This document shows positions 1 to 8,196 of a DNA stretch of 51,161 nt, one piece after another. The notes beneath the pieces were generated by a model, which saw only the letters and a program-made list of their open reading frames with translations, searched no databases and was not told the origin of the DNA. How positions within the stretch are numbered: the stretch's first letter is position 1; each line of letters opens with the position of its first letter. Position numbers and translations under genes: made by a program. The DNA comes from Stenotrophomonas sp. PS02298 (GTDB lineage Bacteria > Pseudomonadota > Gammaproteobacteria > Xanthomonadales > Xanthomonadaceae). The stretch is from the NCBI RefSeq assembly GCF_029959445.1, contig NZ_JASCOR010000010.1, positions 1 through 51,161 of the forward strand. The letters are read 5' to 3'.

Positions 1-39
1 GGTCAGAGTGGGGTTTCGTGTCGAAACCCCACTCTGACC
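1..39. repeat. 18-bp perfect inverted repeat (hairpin) at window edge
   Basis: Positions 1-18 are the exact reverse complement of 22-39, leaving a 3-base loop. The arms contain GGTCAGAGTGGGG and CCCCACTCTGACC. It lies 40 bp beyond the stop codon of the minus-strand peptidase, so it could end that transcript, but it has no T-run in either direction. Its shape fits the intergenic palindromes scattered through Stenotrophomonas and Xanthomonas genomes. The family assignment is from memory. The element may continue left of the window. Confidence 0.7.
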
Positions 40-79
40 CCGGTTTGCTCTGCACAAGGCCAACTGACGCGCCGAGAAT

Positions 80-1345
80 TCAGTTCGGCGCGCGCTTGGC
101 AAGCTCGATCAACATCCGCGATGCCAGGTACAGGCGTGGCGGGATCGAGTCGATCTCGATGAATTCATTGCGTGCGTGATACCCCCAGCCTGCGAGCCCC
201 AGGCCTTCCAGCACCGCGGCATGACCAGAGCGGCCAGCGAAGCCCGCATCGGTACCACCGTTGGTAGTGGGATGCATCAGCAGCTTGCGCCCGTCCAGTT
301 CGGCATAGATCTCCTGCGCCAGGTCCGCCAACGCTCGACCACGCTCACCGGCAACGTAGATCGGGCGCAGCGGCTCCAGCGTCACCGTGGTGGTGGTATC
401 CGGCACCACGTGGCTCTGCTTGACCTTGGCCTGCAATGCGGCCAGAAGGTTGGCATTGCTGTCGGCCTGAGTGACCCGTGCATCGCCACCCACTTCGGCG
501 CGTTCCGGAATCTGGTTGCGCGCCGTGCCGGCATTGGCCGTCGTCCAGTTGAGCTGCGCACCCGGCACCCCGACGGCCACATCCTTGGTCTGGATGATCT
601 GGTGGGCCAGTTCGACGAGTGCGTTGCGGCCCTGTTCCGGCGCCGCACCTGCGTGTGCGGACAAGCCCTGCACCGTCATCCGCACCTGCGAAGTGCCGGC
701 GGCACTGAGCAACACGCCTTCGCTTTCGATCACCGCCTTGGCCGCCGATGGCTCGAAGGACAGCACGACGTCGTGCTCGTCGGCCAGCTTGGCAATGGTT
801 TCACCTGAGCCCGGCGAGCCGATCTCTTCGTCCGGATTGAACAAAACCGTAACCGTCGCGTAATCGTTCCACCCGCGCGCCTTGAGCAAGGCCAGCGAAT
901 GCAGGATCACCGCGATGCCACCCTTGTCGTCGGCGATACCCGGGCCATACAACAGGTTGCCTTTCTGGTGGAACGGCTCCCTCTCAAGGATGCCGCGGTC
1001 GTAGACCGTATCGGCGTGGGCGATCAACATCACCTTCAACTTGCCAGTGCCGTTGAAGGTGCCACGCACCAGATCCGGGCCGCCGGTTGCCGACGGGACC
1101 CGCTCCACCTTCGCATCCAGCGCCTGCAGCCGCTTGTCGAGATAGGCCATCACCTTGCCGACCCCCTCATGATCCGTGGAACCGGACTCCATCAGCACCA
1201 GCTCGCGCAGTGTCTCGATCACTGCTGGCTGCTGGGCCGTCGCCGCTGCCCGCAACTGCGCATCGAGCTGTGCCGCCTGCGCCTGCGCTGCGAAAGAACC
1301 TACAGCCAGTAATCCGCTGAAAACCGCCTTGCGTGAAATTCTCAT
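80..1345 (-). CDS. secreted M20-family zinc peptidase (glutamate carboxypeptidase-like)
   Basis: 421 residues, about the usual length for CPG2/ArgE-type M20 peptidases. These enzymes release C-terminal residues from small peptides or folyl-like substrates using two zinc ions. Visible ligands are H110 and D112 in AHADTVYDRG, bridging D139 in GIADDKGG, catalytic E173 with E174 in PDEEIGSPGS, and E198 in SFEPS. The first 25 residues form a typical signal peptide ending QAQA, so the protein is probably periplasmic. I chose the ATG at 1345 because AGGAG lies just upstream and the signal peptide begins there. The open frame extends to 1453 but the extra residues do not look like protein. It stands alone, 160 bp after phoD. 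The family call is firm; the substrate is unknown. Confidence 0.88.
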   Translation of the reverse strand: MRISRKAVFSGLLAVGSFAAQAQAAQLDAQLRAAATAQQPAVIETLRELVLMESGSTDHEGVGKVMAYLDKRLQALDAKVERVPSATGGPDLVRGTFNGTGKLKVMLIAHADTVYDRGILEREPFHQKGNLLYGPGIADDKGGIAVILHSLALLKARGWNDYATVTVLFNPDEEIGSPGSGETIAKLADEHDVVLSFEPSAAKAVIESEGVLLSAAGTSQVRMTVQGLSAHAGAAPEQGRNALVELAHQIIQTKDVAVGVPGAQLNWTTANAGTARNQIPERAEVGGDARVTQADSNANLLAALQAKVKQSHVVPDTTTTVTLEPLRPIYVAGERGRALADLAQEIYAELDGRKLLMHPTTNGGTDAGFAGRSGHAAVLEGLGLAGWGYHARNEFIEIDSIPPRLYLASRMLIELAKRAPN

Positions 1346-1507
1346 GGCCTGCTCCTGTGGTCGCCGCCGTAGCCTATCAGCGACACGGTGACGATAGGGA
1401 GCCCTGGCGCACAGGAACGGGCCATCCGCTGGAACCACGGCTTCCCACATCACGCCCGCATTGCTGGCAGCGAGATGATCCGTGAGTTTCAGCGGATGAC
1501 GGTGCTC

Positions 1508-3100
1508 TCAGGCCTCCTGCAAGCCCGGCCGACCATGCGCCACCGCATAGCGCTTCCAGCTCTCCAGCTTGCCGTCGGGCTGCATGACCTGGTCGAGCGT
1601 CTTCATGTCGCCCACCCAGGCGTCGCGGGTCACGTCGCACAACACATAGCCGCGTTTGTCGGTGGTGGCCTTCAGGTGCGGACTGTGCTGCAGCGTAGTG
1701 CGCGCCATCGCATCGACGCCCTGGCCATCGGCGCCGGAGCTGATCGACGTGGCCAGGAATTCGCTGGAGATCACCCCGGAATCGGCGTTGTCCTGCACCA
1801 GGTCACTCGCGTAGTGCCGGTGCGCGTCCCCACATGCGGCAACCACGTTGTTGAAGCCCAGCGTCTGGATATGGCCGAGCAGCCGCCGGCGGCTATCCAG
1901 ATAGCCGGACCATTGGTCATCCGATGACACCACCTGTCCATCCTTCTCGCGCGCGTAATTGCCCAGCGAAACCTGGTGGGCGATGGTATGCCAACGTGGC
2001 GCCGCATCCGCCAGCCCATCGAACAACCAGCGCTCCTGCTGCGCACCGACGATGCTGCGTGCCGGCGACTCGACCTGCTCGCGCGCGGCCATGTCCACCT
2101 GCTTGCTGCGGTATTGGCGGGTATCAAGCAGATGCAGGTCCATCAGGTTGCCGTAGCGCGCACGCCGATACAGCTGCATATGCCCGCTGACCGGGAATGC
2201 AGAACGGCGCAACGGCATGTTCTCGTAGTACGCCTGGAACGCCTGTGCGCGCCGCAGCAGGAACACTTCGCTCGGGGTTCCATCCTGGTCCTCCGCTCCC
2301 GCCCAGTTGTTGTCCACCTCGTGGTCATCGAAGGTCACGAACCACGGTGCGGCGGCGTGCGCGGCCTGCAGGTCGGCATCACTCTTGTACTGCGCATAGC
2401 GCCGCCGATAGTCATCCAGGGTGTAGATCTGCGGCCCAACGTGGTTGCGCAGGTTGGTGAAAGGCTGACCATTCATCCGCCGCACGCCAGGCTGGCTCTC
2501 GCCCTCGTAGATGTAGTCGCCATAGTGGAAGACGAAATCCAGCGGCTCCTCGGCGATGCAGCGCCAGCCAGTGAAATGCCCTTCCTCGAAGTGCTGGCAA
2601 CCAGCCACCGCGAAGCGGACCCTGTCCACCTGCGCCGTTGCCGCAGGCAAGGTGCAGGTGCGGCCTACCGCGCTTTCATGGCCGCCAACGGTGAAACGGT
2701 ACCAATACGGTCGGCCAGGCTCCAACCCTTGCAGCTCCACATGCAAGGCATGACCGAGCTCGGGATGCGCAAGTGCCGAACCCTGCCGCAGCACGCGACG
2801 GAAGCCATCATCGGCAGCGAGCTGCCATTGCACGGGGATCGGCCGCGGCGTGATGCCGCCGCCGAAGACCAAGGGTTCGGTCGCCAGCCGCGTCCACAAC
2901 ACCATGCCATCGGGGCTGGGGTCACCGGACGCCACCCCGAGCGTGAACGGCGAGCTGGCAAAGCGCGGCGATGCCAGCAGGTTGCGCGGATTCAGCGCGC
3001 TGGCGTCGGCCCGTGCGGCCAGCGATGCGGTGCCCATCCACGCACCAAACGCCGACAGACCGGACAGCGCGAGGAAACGCCTGCGATTGAAGTTGTCCAC
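1508..3100 (-). CDS. phoD: PhoD-family alkaline phosphatase/phosphodiesterase, Tat-exported
   Basis: 530 residues beginning at GTG (3100) with GAGG nine bases upstream. The N-terminus has a twin-arginine signal (NRRRFLALSG, then a hydrophobic stretch ending AARADA), as expected for PhoD enzymes that fold and take up metal before export. Family motifs are present: FTLGVASGDPSPDG near residue 52, the metal-site segments FHYGDYIYEGE and FDDHEVDNNW, and CGDAHRHY near the C-terminus. PhoD enzymes hydrolyse phosphate mono- and diesters with Fe/Ca centres. Only 11 bp separate it from the upstream TonB receptor, so the two are almost certainly cotranscribed. That suggests phosphate-ester breakdown coupled to import across the outer membrane. 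Confidence 0.92.
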   Translation of the reverse strand: MDNFNRRRFLALSGLSAFGAWMGTASLAARADASALNPRNLLASPRFASSPFTLGVASGDPSPDGMVLWTRLATEPLVFGGGITPRPIPVQWQLAADDGFRRVLRQGSALAHPELGHALHVELQGLEPGRPYWYRFTVGGHESAVGRTCTLPAATAQVDRVRFAVAGCQHFEEGHFTGWRCIAEEPLDFVFHYGDYIYEGESQPGVRRMNGQPFTNLRNHVGPQIYTLDDYRRRYAQYKSDADLQAAHAAAPWFVTFDDHEVDNNWAGAEDQDGTPSEVFLLRRAQAFQAYYENMPLRRSAFPVSGHMQLYRRARYGNLMDLHLLDTRQYRSKQVDMAAREQVESPARSIVGAQQERWLFDGLADAAPRWHTIAHQVSLGNYAREKDGQVVSSDDQWSGYLDSRRRLLGHIQTLGFNNVVAACGDAHRHYASDLVQDNADSGVISSEFLATSISSGADGQGVDAMARTTLQHSPHLKATTDKRGYVLCDVTRDAWVGDMKTLDQVMQPDGKLESWKRYAVAHGRPGLQEA

Positions 3101-3111
3101 GGGCCGCGTCC

Positions 3112-6045
3112 TCAGTTGTAGATGATGTGGAAGTAGTAGAAGCGGCCGTAGTCATCGATCTCGGTACGGAAGCGACCGTTCGGACCGGTGCTGTACGTCG
3201 GCTGCATGTTGAAAAGATTCTTGGCCTCGTACTTCAGCGTGACGTGCTTGCTGATCTTGTGGCTGAAAGCCAGGTTGAAGGTCATGTACGGGTCGTAATA
3301 GGAATCGAGCCATTCGGTATCACCGAAGTCGACCAGCATGCGGCTGCGGTAGTTGCCGGAAACCCGCAGCTGGGCGCTGTTCCACGGCATGCGCCAGATC
3401 GCCGAGCCATTGAGCGACCAATCCGGCTGGTACAACAGGCGATCAAGGCGCCGCGATGTGCCGTCACTGATCCTGTAGTTGGTCTGCCCGTCCAGGCCGG
3501 TGGCATTGAAGAACATGTCGAAGCGGTGACGTCCCCAACGCAGGTTGCGGTTGGCGATGGCGAACTCGACGCCGCGCAGCCGCGACTCGTCGGTGTTCAT
3601 CGGCTGGGTAACCCGGTAGGTGGTGTCGCCGATATCCTCGAAGGTGGTCAAGGTATAGATGTCGTCCTTGATCACCTTGTCGAACAAGGCAACCGAGACG
3701 ATGCCGTTGTTGCCGTTGAAGTACTTCTCCCAGGCCAGGTCCAGATTCGTCGAGCGGCGCGGATCGAGCCCGGCATTGCCTTGCTTGATCGTGCAATAGC
3801 CCCGGCCATCGTCATCGTCCGCGCAACTGCTGTTGGTGGCCTGGGCGATGTTGCTTGGAGTCGGGCGGCCCAACGTCCGGCTCGCCGAGAAGCGCAGGCG
3901 CTGGTTCTCGCTGAGCTTGAAACTGGCGTTCAGCGAAGGCAGCAGGTCGCTGTAGCCGCCACTGGTCTTCAGGAAATCGGCGGTGTAAGTGCTGCCGCCG
4001 TTGTTGCTGTACGGGCTGAACGCATCGAAGCGGGTGTGGTCGTAGCGCAGGCCGCCGATCAGCAGCAGCCGATCCCATGCATAGTGGGCGGACACATAGG
4101 CATTGGCGATGTCCTCGACGTATTTGTAGTCGCTGGTGAAGTTCGCGTTCGGATAGGCCGAGTTGTTGTTGTCCAGCGTCGGCACCAGCTCCTCGGTGAG
4201 TTTGCTGTTGTCGATCAGCGGAAAGCCAGGCACCGAGCCAAGCAGCGTCGAACCCGGATACAGGTAGTCATTCAAGGTCGCGCTGGTCTTGTAGTAGTTG
4301 AAATCGATGTCCTGCCAGATGTTGAGGTGGCGGTACTCGGCGCCCGCGGCCAGCCCGAATCCGCGCGCATCGGCATCGATGTTGTGGCTGAAATCCAGGC
4401 GCAGGTTGTCGATGGTCTCCTTCGCTTCGCGCGGCGACACATAGGCCTGTGCCGGATTGAGCTTGAAGCTGGAACTGGTCAGCAGGCTCGGGTCGGACAC
4501 GCCCACGGCGTTCGGGAAACCGTGCTTGTCATTGGCGTAGTCCACGAACAGATTGCTCGGGTAGGCGCGCACGCCCCAATAGACCTGGGTATTGTCGAAG
4601 GTCTCCTCGGTGTGGCCGCCGCGCAGGGTCAGCCTGGTCAGCGCACCGATATCCCAGTTGAAATTGGCGATCGCACCGCGGTTGTTGCGGTCCCAGCGAT
4701 CGTGGCGGTTCTTGATGTAGATGCTGTTGATCTGGGTGGTGCCGCCATCGGCGGTCTGATCACGGATCGCAAACTTCGCGTTGGAATACAGATCGGTCTT
4801 GTTCATCGTCGAGTTCTCGTAGAAGCGGTACGAGTACAGCAACAACGACGCGTAGAAGGGATCGTCGCTCGGCTTCCATTCCAGCTTGGCCGAGCCACCG
4901 AAGTTGGTGATGAAGTTGGTATAGGTGCCGGTACTGAAGTTTCCCGGTGCACGCAGGCCGTTCCAACCGGCCGCTTCGGTAGGCGCGGTGGTGCCATCGG
5001 TCAGGTACTTGCCCGCGTCGTTGAAGTAGTAGTTGGACTCGACCCAGCGCTTGATGCTGTTGCGCGAACGCTGCTCATAGCGGGCCACCGCGACGATGCC
5101 GAACTGCTGGTCAGCGCCGAACTGGTTGGAGAACACCATCTTGGCGCTCTTGCCAAAGTGCCCAAGTGTCTTGTGGTCACCGCCGGCACTGCGGCCGACA
5201 TCGGTCTCGGCGGTTGAGTAGATACCCGCCACGTCGGCGAATACATATTTCCCGGAGCGATCAAACGCGCTGCGGCTGATGATGTCGATCACGCCACCAA
5301 TGGCATCCGGTGCCTGCTCGGCACTGAAGCTCTTGTAGATATCGGTGCGGGTACCGATGTCGCTGGGAATCAGCTGCAGGTTGTTCATCCGCTCGCCGGA
5401 GCCGCTGCCGCCGACGCTGGCAATGGCGATGCCGTCGATGGTGGTGTAGTTGAGGTTGGCCTGCACGCCGCGCACGGTGACGTAACGCGGCTCGCCGGCG
5501 TCCTCCACCGCGCTCAAGCCCGGCGCGGCCATCAGGCTCTCGGCCAGGGTCTCGTCGCCATAGCTGTCCATCTCGTCATAGATCACCGAATCCTTGATCA
5601 CCGGCGACTGCTTCTTCTGGTCGATGACCTCATGTGCGGCAATCACCGTCACCGTCCCCAGGGTAGGCGCGGCGGCCGCCTCTGCAGCACGTGGCACCGC
5701 TGGCGCGGGCTGCGCAGGGGCTGGCTTGGCGGGCGCTGGATCGATGGCGATGACGTTGCCGTCCACCACGCTGTAGCTCAACCCGCTGCCAGCCAGCAGT
5801 ACCTCCAGCGCCTGCTTGACGGTGGCGCCGCTCGGCACCGCCGCTGCCATGCGCGGCGCGCCGGTGGGTGAGTAAAGGAACTGCACGCCGGCACTGCGCG
5901 ACAACTGCTCCAACGCATGACCCAGCGATTGCGCCGGGATCGCGGTCGTCACTTTCGCTTCCAGTCCATCCGTGGCGGCAAGTGCCGGCACGGCAATGCA
6001 GGGTGATAGTGCAAGTACGACCGACAGGTAGAGCTTCTTCCGCAT
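3112..6045 (-). CDS. TonB-dependent receptor with STN signalling domain (FecA type)
   Basis: 977 residues from the ATG at 6045, chosen because AGGA lies just upstream and a signal peptide (MRKKLYLSVVLALS...ALA) starts there. An in-frame ATG at 6072 is less likely. The order is signal peptide, secretin/TonB short N-terminal domain (about 30-95), Pro/Ala-rich linker, TonB-box-like region and plug (GTVTVIAAHEV, VTVRGVQANLNYTTIDG), then a long beta-barrel. STN domains contact a FecR-type anti-sigma, and one is encoded immediately upstream. The last residue is Asn rather than the usual aromatic. The phosphatase next door suggests a phosphorylated ligand, but this is inference; a siderophore or sugar cannot be excluded. 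Confidence 0.93.
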   Translation of the reverse strand: MRKKLYLSVVLALSPCIAVPALAATDGLEAKVTTAIPAQSLGHALEQLSRSAGVQFLYSPTGAPRMAAAVPSGATVKQALEVLLAGSGLSYSVVDGNVIAIDPAPAKPAPAQPAPAVPRAAEAAAAPTLGTVTVIAAHEVIDQKKQSPVIKDSVIYDEMDSYGDETLAESLMAAPGLSAVEDAGEPRYVTVRGVQANLNYTTIDGIAIASVGGSGSGERMNNLQLIPSDIGTRTDIYKSFSAEQAPDAIGGVIDIISRSAFDRSGKYVFADVAGIYSTAETDVGRSAGGDHKTLGHFGKSAKMVFSNQFGADQQFGIVAVARYEQRSRNSIKRWVESNYYFNDAGKYLTDGTTAPTEAAGWNGLRAPGNFSTGTYTNFITNFGGSAKLEWKPSDDPFYASLLLYSYRFYENSTMNKTDLYSNAKFAIRDQTADGGTTQINSIYIKNRHDRWDRNNRGAIANFNWDIGALTRLTLRGGHTEETFDNTQVYWGVRAYPSNLFVDYANDKHGFPNAVGVSDPSLLTSSSFKLNPAQAYVSPREAKETIDNLRLDFSHNIDADARGFGLAAGAEYRHLNIWQDIDFNYYKTSATLNDYLYPGSTLLGSVPGFPLIDNSKLTEELVPTLDNNNSAYPNANFTSDYKYVEDIANAYVSAHYAWDRLLLIGGLRYDHTRFDAFSPYSNNGGSTYTADFLKTSGGYSDLLPSLNASFKLSENQRLRFSASRTLGRPTPSNIAQATNSSCADDDDGRGYCTIKQGNAGLDPRRSTNLDLAWEKYFNGNNGIVSVALFDKVIKDDIYTLTTFEDIGDTTYRVTQPMNTDESRLRGVEFAIANRNLRWGRHRFDMFFNATGLDGQTNYRISDGTSRRLDRLLYQPDWSLNGSAIWRMPWNSAQLRVSGNYRSRMLVDFGDTEWLDSYYDPYMTFNLAFSHKISKHVTLKYEAKNLFNMQPTYSTGPNGRFRTEIDDYGRFYYFHIIYN

Positions 6046-6180
6046 CACGGTTCCTAAGGAGGGAGATTGCATGTACCGCGTCGGCAGGTGACGTCGGCTT
6101 CCCCTAGTAAGAGCGGTGCTGCGGCGAAGTGGAGAACGCTGATTCGATGAATTTTTTCTTACAGGCCCAACGCGCTGCCT

Positions 6181-7218
6181 TCAGCGGCTATGGACATGCA
6201 CGGTGTCACCACGGCGCTGCACCTTGAAGCGCGGGTCGCGGGCAAGGAATGCCTGCAGCGCCACGATACGGTCTGCATCCAGACTGCCGGACAGGCGCAT
6301 GGCCGCCGCTGCGTCGTCCTCGATCACGACCTGCACCCGGTTATGGCGATTGAATGCTGCCGCAACTTCATCCAGACGTTCGTCCAGGAAGGAGACCTTG
6401 CGATGCTGCCAATCCAGCAGCATCGATGCAGGCATGTCCAAGGGCTGCACCGCACCGGTATCGTTGTCCACCAGCACCACGCGGCCCGCGACCAGCCGGG
6501 CAAGACGCTGCTGATCCGAGTCACCCCGCCAGACCTCGACTTCGCCGGAGACCACGCCGATACGGGTGTTCTGCAGCCGCCGCGACACATCGAACACGGT
6601 GCCGATATCGCGCACCCGCAACTCGCCTACCTGCACCTCGAATGCGCGGCGGTCCGGTGCCACATCGAAACTGGCTTCACCGCGCAGCAGCTCCACCCGT
6701 CTATCCAACCAGCCCATGCGCACACGGATGGCGCTGTCCGCGTTCAACCGCACCTCGGTGCGATCTGCCAGCACCAGTTCACGCAGTTCACCGTGCCCTG
6801 CTGCCAACACCTGCTCCTGCGGCCAAAGGCGTGACAATGACGCCCCCAGCACCAGCACCAGGCAGGCAGCCGCGGCCAAGGCAGCCCAGCGGCGCCGTCC
6901 ACGTCGCGCCGGAACTGCGTTGCTGACAGCGTTTCTGGCAAACAAGGGCACCACCTTGGCCGTCGGTCGGCGTGCGCCCGCCTCCATCAGCATGCCTTCG
7001 AGCAGGTCGGAAGATGCTGCCGGCATCGCCTCGCCTACCTGCCGGTGCAGATCGAGCGCACGCAGATAGGCACGCACATGCTCCGGTGAACGCCGCAGCC
7101 AGGCCAGGAATGCGCGCCGCTGTACGTCGCTCAGCGCCCCGTCGCGGTTGATCAGGAACCACTGCACGCCCTGCTCGGCAACACTTCCATCCATGCAATC
7201 GGTGATATCCGGGTTCAT
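6181..7218 (-). CDS. FecR-family anti-sigma/signal transducer
   Basis: 345 residues. The N-terminal part (about 10-60, with AFLAWLRRSPEHVRAYL) is the DUF4880-type sigma-binding segment. One membrane helix follows near 110-130 (WAALAAAACLVLVLGAS). The periplasmic FecR domain contains HGELRELVLADRTEVRLNAD and RGEASFDVAPD. Such proteins relay ligand occupancy of an STN-bearing TonB receptor to a cytoplasmic ECF sigma factor. It overlaps the sigma gene by ATGA (7215-7218), so the two are translationally coupled. The receptor starts 135 bp downstream, and that gap probably holds a promoter recognised by the sigma factor. Confidence 0.92.
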   Translation of the reverse strand: MNPDITDCMDGSVAEQGVQWFLINRDGALSDVQRRAFLAWLRRSPEHVRAYLRALDLHRQVGEAMPAASSDLLEGMLMEAGARRPTAKVVPLFARNAVSNAVPARRGRRRWAALAAAACLVLVLGASLSRLWPQEQVLAAGHGELRELVLADRTEVRLNADSAIRVRMGWLDRRVELLRGEASFDVAPDRRAFEVQVGELRVRDIGTVFDVSRRLQNTRIGVVSGEVEVWRGDSDQQRLARLVAGRVVLVDNDTGAVQPLDMPASMLLDWQHRKVSFLDERLDEVAAAFNRHNRVQVVIEDDAAAAMRLSGSLDADRIVALQAFLARDPRFKVQRRGDTVHVHSR

Positions 7219-7730
7219 GCACCCTCCCTGGTGCCAAGGGCCTGCCGGCAGGCTTCCAGCCCCTTGCCTATATGCTTGCGCACCATGTGCACGGACACAT
7301 CAAGCTGCGCGCTGATCTGCAGGCATTCCACGCCTTCGCGATAGTGCAGCTCCATCACCCGGCGGGTGGTGGCAGGCAAGCGCGCGATGGCGCTGCGGAT
7401 ATCACTCCAACGCTGCACCTGCTCGAACTCGCCCTCGATGTCTTCCTCGCTCTTCAGCACCTCGGCAAGCAGATCGACATCGTCCAGCGGTGGACGCGCG
7501 GATTGCGTGCGCGCGTGCTCGCGGGCAAGGTTGGCGGCGACCGCGAAGAGATAGCCTTCTGGATTGGCAATGGCCTCGGCATCGTCGTCACTGCGACGCA
7601 GCAGCCGCAGGTAGACCTCCTGCGCCAGATCCTCGGCATCATCGGCGTGGGAGCCCCGGCGCAGGAAGAATCCCCGCAGCAAGCGTCGGCGCAGCTCATA
7701 GCCCTGCTCCCAGATCCTGGCGCTTTTCAC
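7215..7730 (-). CDS. FecI-like ECF RNA polymerase sigma factor
   Basis: 171 residues from the GTG at 7730. The open frame continues to an ATG at 7802, but the added Cys/Ala/Pro-rich stretch does not resemble a sigma N-terminus. Region 2 is visible in ADDAEDLAQEVYLRLLRR and region 4 in LPATTRRVMELHYREG followed by the helix-turn-helix QISAQLDVSVHMVRKHI. This is the usual size and layout of an iron-starvation/surface-signalling ECF factor. It starts the set sigma, FecR, receptor, PhoD and is expected to activate the receptor gene. The start site is the main doubt. Confidence 0.88.
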   Translation of the reverse strand: MKSARIWEQGYELRRRLLRGFFLRRGSHADDAEDLAQEVYLRLLRRSDDDAEAIANPEGYLFAVAANLAREHARTQSARPPLDDVDLLAEVLKSEEDIEGEFEQVQRWSDIRSAIARLPATTRRVMELHYREGVECLQISAQLDVSVHMVRKHIGKGLEACRQALGTREGA

Positions 7731-8084
7731 GACAACCCAAGGTCCCGCCGCCGATAAAGCGGCAGATGGTGGCGCGCGGAGATGACAGCAGCATTGCATC
7801 ACCGGGAATTGAAATGACGGCTGACGTCGCTGCGGCGCTGACTGCTGCTACGGATGCGCGCGTTTCCAACCGGGCCCTGCAGCAACGTGCCAGCGATGAT
7901 TGCCAACGGACCTGAGGCCGCCCAACAACCCACGACGGCCTGCTTTGCCGGCTCGTCTTTGGATTGGCGCCGTAGCTCGTCAGCCACAAGCCAGACCCTG
8001 CATCGGTGTGGCTCGTTTACCCAATCACGTGATCGCAACGCCGGCGTGCCCGAGCGGCCGGCTTGCAGCTGAAGCCCTGAACAA
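7731..8084. other. divergent intergenic region, no gene seen
   Basis: This gap separates the minus-strand sigma gene from the plus-strand efflux operon. I see no convincing coding frame, repeat or RNA gene. It must contain the sigma-operon promoter, but I could not pick one with confidence. Confidence 0.5.
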
Positions 8085-8113
8085 TTGACACCCCGGGAAG
8101 CACAGCCTATCTT
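8085..8113 (+). promoter_or_regulatory. sigma70-type promoter of the Bcr/CflA-tetR operon
   Basis: A perfect -35 hexamer TTGACA at 8085-8090 is followed, after exactly 17 bp, by TATCTT at 8108-8113. Transcription should begin near 8120, immediately before the palindromic operator. This is one of the closest matches to consensus in the window, which fits a promoter held off by a repressor. Confidence 0.75.
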
Positions 8114-8122
8114 ACGCCCCGG

Positions 8123-8146
8123 AGACTACCTACCGATAGGTAGTCT
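8123..8146. promoter_or_regulatory. palindromic operator, probable TetR-family binding site
   Basis: AGACTACCTA at 8123-8132 is mirrored exactly by TAGGTAGTCT at 8137-8146 around a 4-base centre CCGA. Length and symmetry suit a TetR dimer site. It sits just downstream of the predicted transcription start, where a bound repressor would block initiation or escape. The natural partner is the TetR gene at 9444, second in the same operon. Confidence 0.75.
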
Positions 8147-8196
8147 TTGATTGAATCGACCCGAAGCAACAACAGACGTCTTCCGGAAAACCTGCA

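Noticed and set aside
3127-5217. 696-codon plus-strand open frame opposite the TonB receptor
   Set aside because: Mirror of a high-GC coding region; Val/Ala/Arg-rich, no domains, and the opposite strand encodes an unmistakable receptor.
8042-8075. tRNA-like 5' portion (GCCCGAGCGGCC resembles a D-arm)
   Set aside because: No anticodon stem, T-arm or matching 3' acceptor can be folded downstream.
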